DNA of 33,156 nt from Micavibrio sp. (GTDB lineage: Bacteria; Pseudomonadota; Alphaproteobacteria; Micavibrionales; Micavibrionaceae), in NCBI GenBank assembly GCA_030824805.1, contig JAPJRC010000020.1, positions 1 to 33,156 on the forward strand, in the 5' to 3' direction. This document shows, piece after piece, positions 9,131 through 17,669 of this stretch (its first letter is position 1; each line of letters begins with the position of its first letter). The notes under the pieces were generated by a model. The model was not told where the DNA came from, did no database searches, and saw only the letters and a list, made by a program, of their open reading frames with translations. Position numbers and translations under genes: made by a program.

Positions 9131-10552
9131 ATGTCAGAAGTAACGGGTCAAGCCAGCAATGTGAAAGCCTTCAAGACGGAGTCCTTTGCTCCGACACCTG
9201 AAGTGCTGGCCGCATGGCAGGCAGTTTACAAGGATTTGCGCGACGAGTTCGGCGAGGCTGTGTACCGCAGCTGGTTGAAGCCGCTGACGCTGCAAGCCTA
9301 TTATCACGGCACGCTGGAAGTGTCCGTTCCTACCCGTTTTATGCGCGACTGGATTCAAACGCACTACGCCAAACGTATTCTGGAGATGTCCTCCGCCCGT
9401 TATGACGACATCAAACGCCTCGAGATCGTCGTCGTTCAAAACGCCCAAACCGCAGAGACGGCCCCGGCTGTCGAAGAAAAAGCCAAGGGCAACGACAACA
9501 AAACCGTCACGATGGAAGACCCGTTTGATCTGGCTTCCCCGCTCGATGCCCGTTACACCTTCGACTCATTCGTTGTCGGCAAACCGAACGCGCTGGCGCA
9601 CGCCGCAGCACGCCGTGTTATCGAATCCGGCTCCGTACCTTTCAACCCGCTCTTTATATATGGTGGTGTCGGTCTCGGTAAAACGCACCTGATGCACGCC
9701 ATCGCCTGGGCGATGAAAGAACAGCATCCAGGCAAGCGCGTCATGTATCTCTCGGCCGAGAAATTCATGTACCAGTTCGTTCGCGCAATCCGTTCCAACG
9801 ACACAATGGCGTTCAAGGAATTCTTCCGCTCCGTAGACGTTCTGATGATCGATGACATCCAGTTCATCTCCGGCAAGGAAAGCACGCAGGAAGAGTTCTT
9901 CCACACGTTCAACGCGCTGGTCGATCAAAACAAGCAGATCATCATTTCCGCAGACAAAGCGCCTTCCGACCTGACAGGTATCGAAGAGCGTCTGCGCTCC
10001 CGTCTCGCATGGGGTCTGGTGGCCGATATCCAGCCTTCCACATACGAACTGCGTCTTGGCATTCTGCAAGCCAAACGCAAGCAACTCGGCGCCACCGTGC
10101 CGGATGCGGTTCTCGAATTCCTCGCGCTGAAAGTGACGAGCAACATTCGCGAACTCGAAGGCGCATTGAACCGTATCGTCGCCCACGCAGATGTCGCGAA
10201 ACAGGCAATCACGCTGGAATCCACACAGGAAGTCCTGCAGGATCTGCTGCGCTCCCACGACCGCCGTATCACGATCGACGAGATCCAGCGCAAAGTGGCC
10301 GAACACTATAATATCCGTCTGGCCGACATGCACTCCGCACGCCGTTCCAGAAACGTGGCCCGCCCGCGTCAGGTGGCGATGTTCCTCGCGAAACAACTCA
10401 CCGCACGTAGCCTGCCGGAAATCGGCCGCAAGTTCGGTGGCCGCGACCACACGACCGTTATGCACGCCGTGCGCAAGGTGGAAGAGCTGGTGTCCGAAGA
10501 TGTTGCCTTCGCGCAGGACGTTGAAATCATCAAACGCGCGCTCACCGGCTAA
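9131..10552 (+). CDS. dnaA: Chromosomal replication initiator DnaA
   Basis: A 473-residue AAA+ protein. Domain I (about 25-105) is followed by a charged linker (105-140). The ATPase has Walker A GGVGLGKT (178-185) and Walker B VLMIDDIQF (around 237-245), followed by sensor and Arg-finger regions. Domain IV carries the DNA-binding signature GGRDHTTVMHA near residues 440-450. It melts the origin and loads DnaB. The start at 9131 is supported by the AAGTGGAG box; an in-frame GTG at 9116 lies inside that box and is unlikely. A terminator follows, so it is transcribed apart from dnaN. Confidence 0.98.
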   Translation: MSEVTGQASNVKAFKTESFAPTPEVLAAWQAVYKDLRDEFGEAVYRSWLKPLTLQAYYHGTLEVSVPTRFMRDWIQTHYAKRILEMSSARYDDIKRLEIVVVQNAQTAETAPAVEEKAKGNDNKTVTMEDPFDLASPLDARYTFDSFVVGKPNALAHAAARRVIESGSVPFNPLFIYGGVGLGKTHLMHAIAWAMKEQHPGKRVMYLSAEKFMYQFVRAIRSNDTMAFKEFFRSVDVLMIDDIQFISGKESTQEEFFHTFNALVDQNKQIIISADKAPSDLTGIEERLRSRLAWGLVADIQPSTYELRLGILQAKRKQLGATVPDAVLEFLALKVTSNIRELEGALNRIVAHADVAKQAITLESTQEVLQDLLRSHDRRITIDEIQRKVAEHYNIRLADMHSARRSRNVARPRQVAMFLAKQLTARSLPEIGRKFGGRDHTTVMHAVRKVEELVSEDVAFAQDVEIIKRALTG

Positions 10553-10575
10553 TAGGCCGTGAAACAGGAATAAAG

Positions 10576-10600
10576 AAAAGCCCCCGAAAGGGGGCTTTTT
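10576..10600. terminator. dnaA terminator
   Basis: The perfect stem AAAAGCCCCC / GGGGGCTTTT has a GAAA tetraloop and further T residues. It lies between convergent genes and has A residues on the left, so it can also end the minus-strand amidotransferase-like operon. Confidence 0.9.
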
Positions 10601-10601
10601 G

Positions 10602-11477
10602 TTAACCGAAACGGTATGCCGGAACCACGGGGCGCAGCAGCGCTATATTCTCTTCGCTTCTCGGCTGTAAAATCTGCTCGAGGAAAGAATGTCCCTGGAC
10701 AATCCCGAGGTCGTCCAGAACGCATGCAAAACCCAGATAGAATTTCCAGTTCTCGTATTTGTTCATTTCGCGTTTGATACGCGCGATGTCGTCCGCACTG
10801 TCCGAAAATTGCAAAACCCATTCCTTGATGTGGGGCGGTGTCGCTTCGGCATGATAACCCAGCAAAACAGCCTGCCCTTCATCTCCGACAGGCACCTTTA
10901 TGCCCATGGTTATTGGCTTGTCTGTTAGTTCTGTTTGCAGGGTAACGAGTTTTTGCACATTCTGCAGGCTGTCCTCCGCTGCATCAAAGCAAGGGCCGCC
11001 CCAATACAAAGACGGAAATTCGATGCCGTATTTTTCATGGCGGAATTTTACGATTTGCGCGGAGTCGCTTTTGCCCGTGTAGAGAGAAGGCGCGATAGGC
11101 AGTGAACCGCGCGCTATGCCGTTGAAGAACCCGAAACCGTCGCTGGTCTTGTTTCCATCCTGTCCGAAGAAACGGATTTGCGCCGCGCCCGCATAGCCGC
11201 CCTTGCAAATTCCAAGATAGGATTTGTGGCTGGTGAAATCTATGATCGCTTCGCGGCCATAGGCCGAAAGCTTTTCTTTTACTTTCGTGAATTCACCGCC
11301 GCCGAAAACAATCAGGTCACCGTCTTTTTGCCAGCGCGCGGATGGTGTGTTCAATTCTTTTTCGGTGATCCGCTTCACAGGGATGCCGTGCGGATGAAGG
11401 CTCATAGAGAACATGAATTCCAGGATGCGGGCATCCGTCATCGATGCGCCGTGTCCGTGATAGATATAGACGGTCAT
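10602..11477 (-). CDS. BPL_N-domain (class-I glutamine-amidotransferase-like) protein, copy 1
   Basis: A 291-residue protein of the biotin-protein-ligase N-terminal-like (BPL_N) fold, related to class-I amidotransferases. The nucleophile-elbow motif is YLGICKGGYAGAA with Cys91; the His/Glu partners are probably His209 and Glu211 in GYHAEA. It also shares YWGGPCF with its neighbour. A further 70-80 residues follow the core. No biotin-ligase catalytic domain is attached, so it is not a biotin ligase itself. It overlaps the upstream paralogue by 4 bases (ATGA) and so belongs to one operon. The substrate is unknown. Confidence 0.75.
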   Translation of the reverse strand: MTVYIYHGHGASMTDARILEFMFSMSLHPHGIPVKRITEKELNTPSARWQKDGDLIVFGGGEFTKVKEKLSAYGREAIIDFTSHKSYLGICKGGYAGAAQIRFFGQDGNKTSDGFGFFNGIARGSLPIAPSLYTGKSDSAQIVKFRHEKYGIEFPSLYWGGPCFDAAEDSLQNVQKLVTLQTELTDKPITMGIKVPVGDEGQAVLLGYHAEATPPHIKEWVLQFSDSADDIARIKREMNKYENWKFYLGFACVLDDLGIVQGHSFLEQILQPRSEENIALLRPVVPAYRFG

Positions 11478-12187
11478 GCGGTCTCCTTAAGGGGGAACAA
11501 TATACTGTGCCAATCGGTAAGGCTGCTCTGGAATGCGCCGGCCAGTCGTCTGCCGCGCTCCGGATCGTCGGGATGGCTTTCCAGATGATGCGGCTGAACT
11601 TCGAAATGGACGCCGCTCAGGATGGCGGTGCCTTCACCGACTTTTGTGCGGATGATAGCGGGCGCTACAAAAGGCAAGTCATAGTAAGCAAGGATATCCG
11701 CCTTGCCGTTCAGGCGGAAATACGGTCCGCCATGGTAATACGTCTGATGCTTACCGCCGCTCAGAGAGATCACGGCCGCGCTGCCGAGCGTAAGGTCATA
11801 AGGCGCGCTTAATTCGGGAATCGAGCCAACGGCAACAGCGGGGGCGAGCGAAAGCTCCCGCAGGCCTGTTATTTCATCGGGACGGCCTTTGTGGAATTCC
11901 AGAGCGGCGCAACCGTAATAAGCGCCAGCGCAGACGCCGACATAGGTGCCGCCTTCTTCGACATAGGCGCGAATATTGTCGTTGCCCGCGCCGTTGAGTT
12001 TTTTGCAGTAGGGAAGGTCGGCGCCGCCGGGCATTACGAACATGTCGGCCATGCCCAGAACCCTGCCGTCTATCACAGCCTCGGCCGTTGCAAGCCAGAC
12101 GTCATCATCCTTGAAGAATTCTTCGAGACATTTCAGTCCGAAACTCCCCACACCTTCGTCCTGATATATGACAATATTGCGCGCCAT
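11474..12187 (-). CDS. BPL_N-domain (class-I glutamine-amidotransferase-like) protein, copy 2
   Basis: A 237-residue paralogue of the next gene. It begins ARNIVIYQDEGVG, the usual first strand of the fold. The elbow motif is YVGVCAGAYYGCAA with Cys86; His194 and Glu196 in GVHFEV complete a likely Cys-His-Glu triad, and YHGGPYF matches the sister protein. Upstream in-frame starts (ATG at 12208, TTG at 12259) are possible. None has a clear ribosome-binding site, so I chose 12187 by alignment to the fold. It is the first gene of a two-gene operon inserted, in reverse orientation, between dnaA and dnaN. Confidence 0.75.
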   Translation of the reverse strand: MARNIVIYQDEGVGSFGLKCLEEFFKDDDVWLATAEAVIDGRVLGMADMFVMPGGADLPYCKKLNGAGNDNIRAYVEEGGTYVGVCAGAYYGCAALEFHKGRPDEITGLRELSLAPAVAVGSIPELSAPYDLTLGSAAVISLSGGKHQTYYHGGPYFRLNGKADILAYYDLPFVAPAIIRTKVGEGTAILSGVHFEVQPHHLESHPDDPERGRRLAGAFQSSLTDWHSILFPLKETA

Positions 12188-12373
12188 TTCGAGCGGACGA
12201 TAAGACATCGTTGCACAGGCTGCAAGTTTCGTCTGAAGGGCTGTGAAAAGCTTGCGCAAATGGCCATGGAAAACCGCAGAAAACGGCTTGGCAGGGCCTT
12301 TGGCCGTGCTATAGTCGACTCACTCTCAAAATTGATATGTAATTACTCGAACGACCAGCTGGAAGGCTATTTT

Positions 12374-13489
12374 ATGAAGATTACGATTGACCGCGCCGCG
12401 CTCCTCCGTGCCCTCAACCACGTTCAGAGCGCCGTCGAGCGCCGTACGACCATTCCAATTCTTTCCAACGTTCTGATGAAGGCCGAAGACGGTGTTCTCA
12501 CGCTGGCAACGACGGACATGGATCTCGAGATCAACGAAGCCGTTGCGGCAAATGTTGACAAGGCCGGGCAGACAACTGCACCAGCAGCGACCCTCTTCGA
12601 CATCGTGAAAAAACTTCCCGAAGATTCCGCTGTCGTACTCGAGCTCGATGGTTCTGGCAACCAGATGACGGTCAAAGCAGGACGTTCCAATTTCCGCCTT
12701 GCCTGCTTGCCTGTCGCGGACTTCCCGGAAATCGGACAAGGCAATCTGCCTGCATCTTTCTCCATACCTGCGAACGAGCTGCGCGCCCTGATCGACCGCA
12801 CGAAATTCGCCATGTCGACGGAAGAGACGCGTTATTACCTGAACGGTATTTATCTGCATGCGGCAGACAATGACGGCGTTGAGGTTTTGCGCGCTGTTGC
12901 AACAGACGGTCACCGTCTTGCACGCTTTGAAATGCCGTTGCCGGAAGGTGCTGCCGGTATGCCTGGTATCATTATCCCCCGTAAAACGGTAGCCGAACTG
13001 CGCAAGCTGGTGGAAGAGGCGGGCGATGCCATCCAGGTTTCGCTCTCCGAGACAAAAATCCGGTTCCAGTTCGATCACATCGTTCTGACATCGAAACTGA
13101 TCGATGGCACGTTCCCCGATTACCAACGCGTCATTCCGAAAGGCAACGACAAGATCGTGGAGGTTAACCCGAAAGCCTTCTCCCGTGCGATCGACCGCGT
13201 ATCGACCATTTCCGATGGTAAGTCCCGCGCCGTGAAAATCTCTTTGAACGGCAAGACGATGACGCTCTCTGCCAATTCGCCTGAAGCCGGTTCCGCCACC
13301 GAAGACCTCGAAGTCAACGGCAACGACAACATGGAAATAGGCTTCAACGCCCGTTATCTGCTCGACATCACGCAGCAGATCGAAGGCGATGGCTGCCGTC
13401 TGACATTGGCTGATTCTTCCTCGCCGACGATTATTCAGGATGCAGGCGATGCTTCTGCTCTCTATGTCCTGATGCCACTGCGGGTGTAA
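12374..13489 (+). CDS. dnaN: DNA polymerase III sliding clamp, beta subunit
   Basis: A 371-residue clamp of standard length, starting MKITIDRAALLRALNHVQ. It shows the three-domain layout, with landmarks RRTTIPILSNVL, NGIYLHA, ATDGHRLA, FPDYQRVIP, and the C-terminal DASALYVLMPLRV strand. The clamp tethers the replicase and many repair proteins to DNA. Its stop overlaps the ATG of the following gene (TAATG). It is separated from dnaA by the minus-strand pair of amidotransferase-like genes, which is unusual. Confidence 0.98.
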   Translation: MKITIDRAALLRALNHVQSAVERRTTIPILSNVLMKAEDGVLTLATTDMDLEINEAVAANVDKAGQTTAPAATLFDIVKKLPEDSAVVLELDGSGNQMTVKAGRSNFRLACLPVADFPEIGQGNLPASFSIPANELRALIDRTKFAMSTEETRYYLNGIYLHAADNDGVEVLRAVATDGHRLARFEMPLPEGAAGMPGIIIPRKTVAELRKLVEEAGDAIQVSLSETKIRFQFDHIVLTSKLIDGTFPDYQRVIPKGNDKIVEVNPKAFSRAIDRVSTISDGKSRAVKISLNGKTMTLSANSPEAGSATEDLEVNGNDNMEIGFNARYLLDITQQIEGDGCRLTLADSSSPTIIQDAGDASALYVLMPLRV

Positions 13490-13896
13490 TGGAAACCGCA
13501 CAAGCTATTAATATAAGCGTTACGATTACACGTCCCTTCGAGGACGTGTATGCGTTTGTGGCCGAACTGCAAAATTTTCCGATATGGGCGGCGGGTGTAG
13601 GAAAGCTGCGCCGTAAAACGGCGGCGCATGAATGGCTGGTTGAAACGCTGAGCGGGCAAAGCGCCCGTCTGCGCATGACGCCAAAGAATAATTTCGGCGT
13701 TGCGGACCATTTTGTTTTTCCCGAAGATTCCGACGAGGAAATATACGTGCCTTTGCGGGTGCTCCGTAATCTTGAGGGCTCGGAAGTGGTTTTTACCTTG
13801 TTCCGCATGCCCGGTATGGATGATGCGCAATTCAAAGCCGACGAGACGCTTGTCCGTAAAGATCTGGATGCCCTGAAAAAGCATCTGGAAGCGTGA
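13489..13896 (+). CDS. SRPBCC-like small protein
   Basis: A 135-residue protein starting with NISVTITRPFEDVYAFVAELQNFPIWAAGV, which is how START/SRPBCC-type lipid-binding or polyketide-cyclase-like domains begin. Strands then alternate through WLVETLSG, RLRMTPKNNFGVADH and EVVFTLFRMPG, with a C-terminal helix (residues 110-135). These domains bind hydrophobic ligands, but the ligand is not readable. It is translationally coupled to dnaN and lies 10 bases before recF. This placement is probably only transcriptional convenience. Confidence 0.75.
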   Translation: METAQAINISVTITRPFEDVYAFVAELQNFPIWAAGVGKLRRKTAAHEWLVETLSGQSARLRMTPKNNFGVADHFVFPEDSDEEIYVPLRVLRNLEGSEVVFTLFRMPGMDDAQFKADETLVRKDLDALKKHLEA

Positions 13897-13906
13897 CATC
13901 GCCGCC

Positions 13907-15061
13907 ATGTCGTCTGTCGTAAACCTTCAGCTCCACAACTTCCGTAGCTATGATAGTGCCCGTATGGAAGGCATTCACCCAAGGCTTATTGTTCTGAGCG
14001 GTCCCAACGGCGCCGGAAAAACCAATATTCTCGAAGCTGTGTCATTGCTTGCACCGGGGCGCGGGATTCGGTCTGCTGCCAACGAGGATATCATCCGCAG
14101 GGCGGCCGAAAGCACAACATCCATCCCATCTGTCAAAGCCGGCACGCTCTGGGCCATCGCCGCCGATGTTGAGACGGGTGGCGCATTGGCGCAGCTTGGC
14201 ACGGGTATAGATGAGGCCGGCAAACGTATCGTTCGTATCAATGGCGTTTCCGGCAAGCCGCAGATCGCATTGGCCGACTACATCGCCTGCATATGGCTCA
14301 CGCCGCAGATGGACCGGTTGTTTCTGGATAGCTCCAGCGGGCGCCGCCGGTTTCTCGACAAACTTATCTTCGCTTTCGACTCGGGCCATGCGGGCCGCGT
14401 GACCCGCTATGAGAATGCCATGGCCAGCCGATCGAAATTGCTGCGCGAAGGCAAGAACGACGCAAGCTGGTTGAAATCGCTCGAGGCACAAATGGCGGAA
14501 ACGGGCGTTGCAATTGCGGCCGCGAGACTTGATTTCATTATACGTTTGCAGCGCGCTTGCGATCTTGCCCACGAAAACGAAGAAACATTTTTCCCAAAGG
14601 CTGCTTTATCCTTGTCGGGGACCGTCGAAGAGTTACTGTGCAGAACGCCTGCGATCGAGGTGGAAGAGCTGTTTGCATACCAGCTTTTGCAATCCAGAGC
14701 CCGCGACGCGGAAACGGGCGGGGCTGCCACAGGGCCGCACAAATGCGATCTGCTGGTACGGTACAAGGCCAAGGACATGCCCGCGGACCAATGCTCGACA
14801 GGCGAACAAAAGGCGCTTCTCATCGGTATAATCCTTGCCCATGCGCGTTTGATGCGCGCCGAGCGCGGTGCACCGCCCATACTTCTTCTCGACGAAATCG
14901 CGGCCCATCTGGATATAAACAGGCGTGCCGCGTTGTTCGAACTTTTGGTCGATCTTGGCGGTCAGGTATGGATGACGGGAACAGATGAATCGCTGTTTTC
15001 GGCAGCAGTAAACAATGCCCAGTTCTGGAGCATTTCGGGCGGCCAAATTTCGAAGAAATAA
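13907..15061 (+). CDS. recF: DNA repair protein RecF
   Basis: A 384-residue SMC-like ATPase that loads RecA with RecO and RecR at gaps. It starts VVNLQLHNFRSYDSARM and has Walker A GPNGAGKT (32-39), the ABC-type signature CSTGEQKALLIGI near residue 300 and Walker B PILLLDEIAAHLD near 325. The length is normal for the family. It follows the SRPBCC-like gene by 10 bases and no terminator is visible between dnaN and recF, so the three likely form one operon. Confidence 0.97.
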   Translation: MSSVVNLQLHNFRSYDSARMEGIHPRLIVLSGPNGAGKTNILEAVSLLAPGRGIRSAANEDIIRRAAESTTSIPSVKAGTLWAIAADVETGGALAQLGTGIDEAGKRIVRINGVSGKPQIALADYIACIWLTPQMDRLFLDSSSGRRRFLDKLIFAFDSGHAGRVTRYENAMASRSKLLREGKNDASWLKSLEAQMAETGVAIAAARLDFIIRLQRACDLAHENEETFFPKAALSLSGTVEELLCRTPAIEVEELFAYQLLQSRARDAETGGAATGPHKCDLLVRYKAKDMPADQCSTGEQKALLIGIILAHARLMRAERGAPPILLLDEIAAHLDINRRAALFELLVDLGGQVWMTGTDESLFSAAVNNAQFWSISGGQISKK

Positions 15062-15068
15062 CAACCCT

Positions 15069-15077
15069 TTATCCACA
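15069..15077 (+). promoter_or_regulatory. DnaA box upstream of gyrB
   Basis: TTATCCACA, a perfect consensus DnaA box, lies 8 bases after the recF stop and 92 bases before gyrB. A 9-base match can occur by chance, but its place between recF and gyrB fits DnaA-linked regulation. Confidence 0.5.
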
Positions 15078-15168
15078 TCAAAATGGGTTGAAAAACGCCC
15101 GTTTTTTCCTATTTTTCTACTATCCCCTGTGCTATAAAAATCGGGTAATTTCAGGGGTATTTCTCATC

Positions 15169-17625
15169 ATGAGCGAAGCGGCCAAAAAGATGGAATCAGA
15201 GAGCATTCAACCAGCCGAATACGGCGCAGAATCTATCCGCGTTTTGAAAGGGCTGGATGCTGTTCGCAAACGTCCCGGCATGTATATCGGTGACACCGAT
15301 GACGGTTCGGGTCTGCACCACATGGTGTACGAAGTTGTCGATAACGCAATCGACGAAAGCCTTGCCGGACACTGTGACCGCGTTGATGTTATCATCAACG
15401 CCGAAGGCTCCGTCACCGTGCGCGACAACGGACGCGGTATTCCTGTCGATATTCACAAGGAAGAAGGCGTTTCTGCAGCGCAGGTTATCATGGTGCAGCT
15501 GCACGCCGGCGGTAAATTCGACCAGAACTCGTACAAAGTATCCGGTGGTCTGCACGGCGTGGGCGTTTCCGTTGTCAACGCGCTTTCCGAACGTCTCGAC
15601 CTGAAAATCAAACGTCAGGGCAAAGAATGGGCAATGACGTTCCGCCATGGCGAAGCCGATGAGGACCTGAAGCCTATCCGCGATCTGGAAGAGGGTGAGC
15701 GCAACGGAACGGAAGTCACCTTCCTGCCGTCGTCCGAAACTTTTACCTTCACGGAATTCGATTTTGAAACGCTGGAAACGCGTCTCCGCGAACTTGCCTT
15801 CCTGAATTCCGGCGTAAACATTTACCTCACCGACCTGCGCGGTGAAGAGCCAAAGCAAGCGCACTTCCACTACGAAGGCGGTATCCAGAGCTTCGTCGAA
15901 TATCTCGACCGCAATAAAAAGCCGCTCATCAAGGCGCCCGTCTCCGCGCTGTACGAAGAAAACGGCATCACGGTGGAATGCTCGCTGGAATGGACCGATG
16001 CGTACCATGAAACGATGCTGTGCTTTACCAACAACATCCCGCAGCGCGACGGCGGAACGCACCTGCAAGGCTTCCGCAATGCCCTGACGCGCGTTCTGAA
16101 TAACTATGCGGAAGACAAAGGTCTTCTGAAAAAAGAAAAGATTAAGCTTTCGGGCGAAGACATGCGCGAGGGTTTGTCCTGCGTTTTGTCGGTGAAAGTG
16201 CCTGACCCGAAATTCTCCTCTCAGACCAAAGACAAACTGGTATCAAGCGAAGTACGTCCGGTTGTTGAGGCTGCGATCAACGAAAAGCTCGGCACATGGT
16301 TCGAAGAAAACCCGGCCGAAGGCAAAGTCATTGTTGGAAAAATCATCGAGGCAGGCCTTGCCCGCGAAGCCGCTCGCAAAGCGCGCGAGCTTACCCGCCG
16401 CAAAGGTGTCATGGATATTTCCAACCTGCCGGGCAAGCTGGCGGACTGCCAGAGCCGTGATCCGGCCGATTCCGAAATTTTCATCGTCGAGGGAGATTCG
16501 GCAGGCGGTTCCGCGAAGCAGGCCCGTAACCGTAAGAATCAAGCTATCCTGCCCCTGCGCGGTAAAATCCTGAACACGGAACGTGCGCGTTTCGACAAAA
16601 TGCTATCGTCCGAACAGGTGGGCACGCTCATCACTGCGCTGGGCACCGGTATCGGTTCCGATGAATTCAACATCGACAAGATCCGTTACCACAAAATCGT
16701 TATCATGACCGATGCCGACGTCGACGGCGCGCACATCAGAACGCTGCTGTTGACGTTCTTCTTCCGTTATATGCCGAGCGTTATCGAGAAAGGCTATCTC
16801 TATATTGCCCAGCCGCCGCTTTACAAGGTGAAGCGCGGCAATGCCGGTGAGATGTACCTGAAAGACGATGCGGCGATGGAAGACTATCTCATCAATGCCG
16901 CGCTTGGCGACATAAAGCTTATCGAAAGCACGGGTTCTGAACGCGCCGGCAACGATATTCTCGATGTGCTCAATAAATCGCGTTCTATCCGTTCGAACAT
17001 TGCTGCCATGTCGCAAAAGGTCGGCAGCCGCGACGCGGTGGAACAAGCTGCCATTTCCGGCGCGTTCGATGAAAGAATGTTTGATGATTCCGGCTATGCG
17101 GGACAGACAGCGGCGAAGATCGCCGAACGTCTGAACACGCTGGCCGCGAAAAACGAAAACACATGGAAATGCTCCTTCACACCGGTGGGTGGTCTGGTTT
17201 TGGAGCGTACTGTGCGCGGCGTCGGCGAACGTGTGCGTATCTCCGCAGATCTGATGCGTTCTGCGGATGCGCGCAAGATCCACACATTGATCGAATGGCT
17301 CTCTGATAACTTTTCAGGCCCTGGCAAATTGATGGCCGGCGAAAAAGAAGTGGCCAAGGTCAACGGTCCTTACGGACTTTTTGACTCCGTACTGGAAATC
17401 GGGCGCAAGGGCCTGACCATGCAACGCTACAAGGGTCTCGGCGAAATGAACCCCGAGCAGCTATGGGAAACCACGCTGGATCCAGAAGTACGCGTTCTGT
17501 TGCAGGTGGCGGTTAAGGATGCGGAAAAAGCATCGGAACTCTTCACCACGCTGATGGGCGATGTGGTTGAGCCGCGCCGTGAATTCATTCAGGAAAACGC
17601 GCTCAAGGCCCAGGTCGATAGCTAA
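15169..17625 (+). CDS. gyrB: DNA gyrase subunit B
   Basis: An 818-residue ATPase subunit of gyrase, which introduces negative supercoils with GyrA. The GHKL ATPase has EVVDNAIDE (Glu55 as the general base), DNGRGIP and GGLHGVGVSVVN. The TOPRIM domain has EGDSAGGSA and DADVDGAHIRTLLL. The family C-terminus (QRYKGLGEMNPEQLWETTLDP) is complete. The start at 15169 (MSEAAKK) is chosen because upstream in-frame residues look untranslated and hydrophobic. No clear ribosome-binding site is seen. Confidence 0.98.
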   Translation: MSEAAKKMESESIQPAEYGAESIRVLKGLDAVRKRPGMYIGDTDDGSGLHHMVYEVVDNAIDESLAGHCDRVDVIINAEGSVTVRDNGRGIPVDIHKEEGVSAAQVIMVQLHAGGKFDQNSYKVSGGLHGVGVSVVNALSERLDLKIKRQGKEWAMTFRHGEADEDLKPIRDLEEGERNGTEVTFLPSSETFTFTEFDFETLETRLRELAFLNSGVNIYLTDLRGEEPKQAHFHYEGGIQSFVEYLDRNKKPLIKAPVSALYEENGITVECSLEWTDAYHETMLCFTNNIPQRDGGTHLQGFRNALTRVLNNYAEDKGLLKKEKIKLSGEDMREGLSCVLSVKVPDPKFSSQTKDKLVSSEVRPVVEAAINEKLGTWFEENPAEGKVIVGKIIEAGLAREAARKARELTRRKGVMDISNLPGKLADCQSRDPADSEIFIVEGDSAGGSAKQARNRKNQAILPLRGKILNTERARFDKMLSSEQVGTLITALGTGIGSDEFNIDKIRYHKIVIMTDADVDGAHIRTLLLTFFFRYMPSVIEKGYLYIAQPPLYKVKRGNAGEMYLKDDAAMEDYLINAALGDIKLIESTGSERAGNDILDVLNKSRSIRSNIAAMSQKVGSRDAVEQAAISGAFDERMFDDSGYAGQTAAKIAERLNTLAAKNENTWKCSFTPVGGLVLERTVRGVGERVRISADLMRSADARKIHTLIEWLSDNFSGPGKLMAGEKEVAKVNGPYGLFDSVLEIGRKGLTMQRYKGLGEMNPEQLWETTLDPEVRVLLQVAVKDAEKASELFTTLMGDVVEPRREFIQENALKAQVDS

Positions 17626-17631
17626 AACAAA

Positions 17632-17645
17632 AGGCCGCGCGGCCT
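17632..17645. repeat. Perfect palindrome between gyrB and argS
   Basis: AGGCCGCGCGGCCT is a 14-bp perfect palindrome placed 7 bases after the gyrB stop. It lacks a T run, so it is a weak terminator at best; it may act as an mRNA 3'-end stabiliser or a protein site. Confidence 0.4.
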
Positions 17646-17669
17646 CAAATCAAGACATTGAAGGTTACA

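Noticed and set aside
9566..10465. 299-codon open frame opposite dnaA
   Set aside because: Antisense shadow of a certain gene.
12326..13501. 391-codon open frame opposite dnaN
   Set aside because: It lies wholly antisense to a certain gene and shows shadow-type composition.
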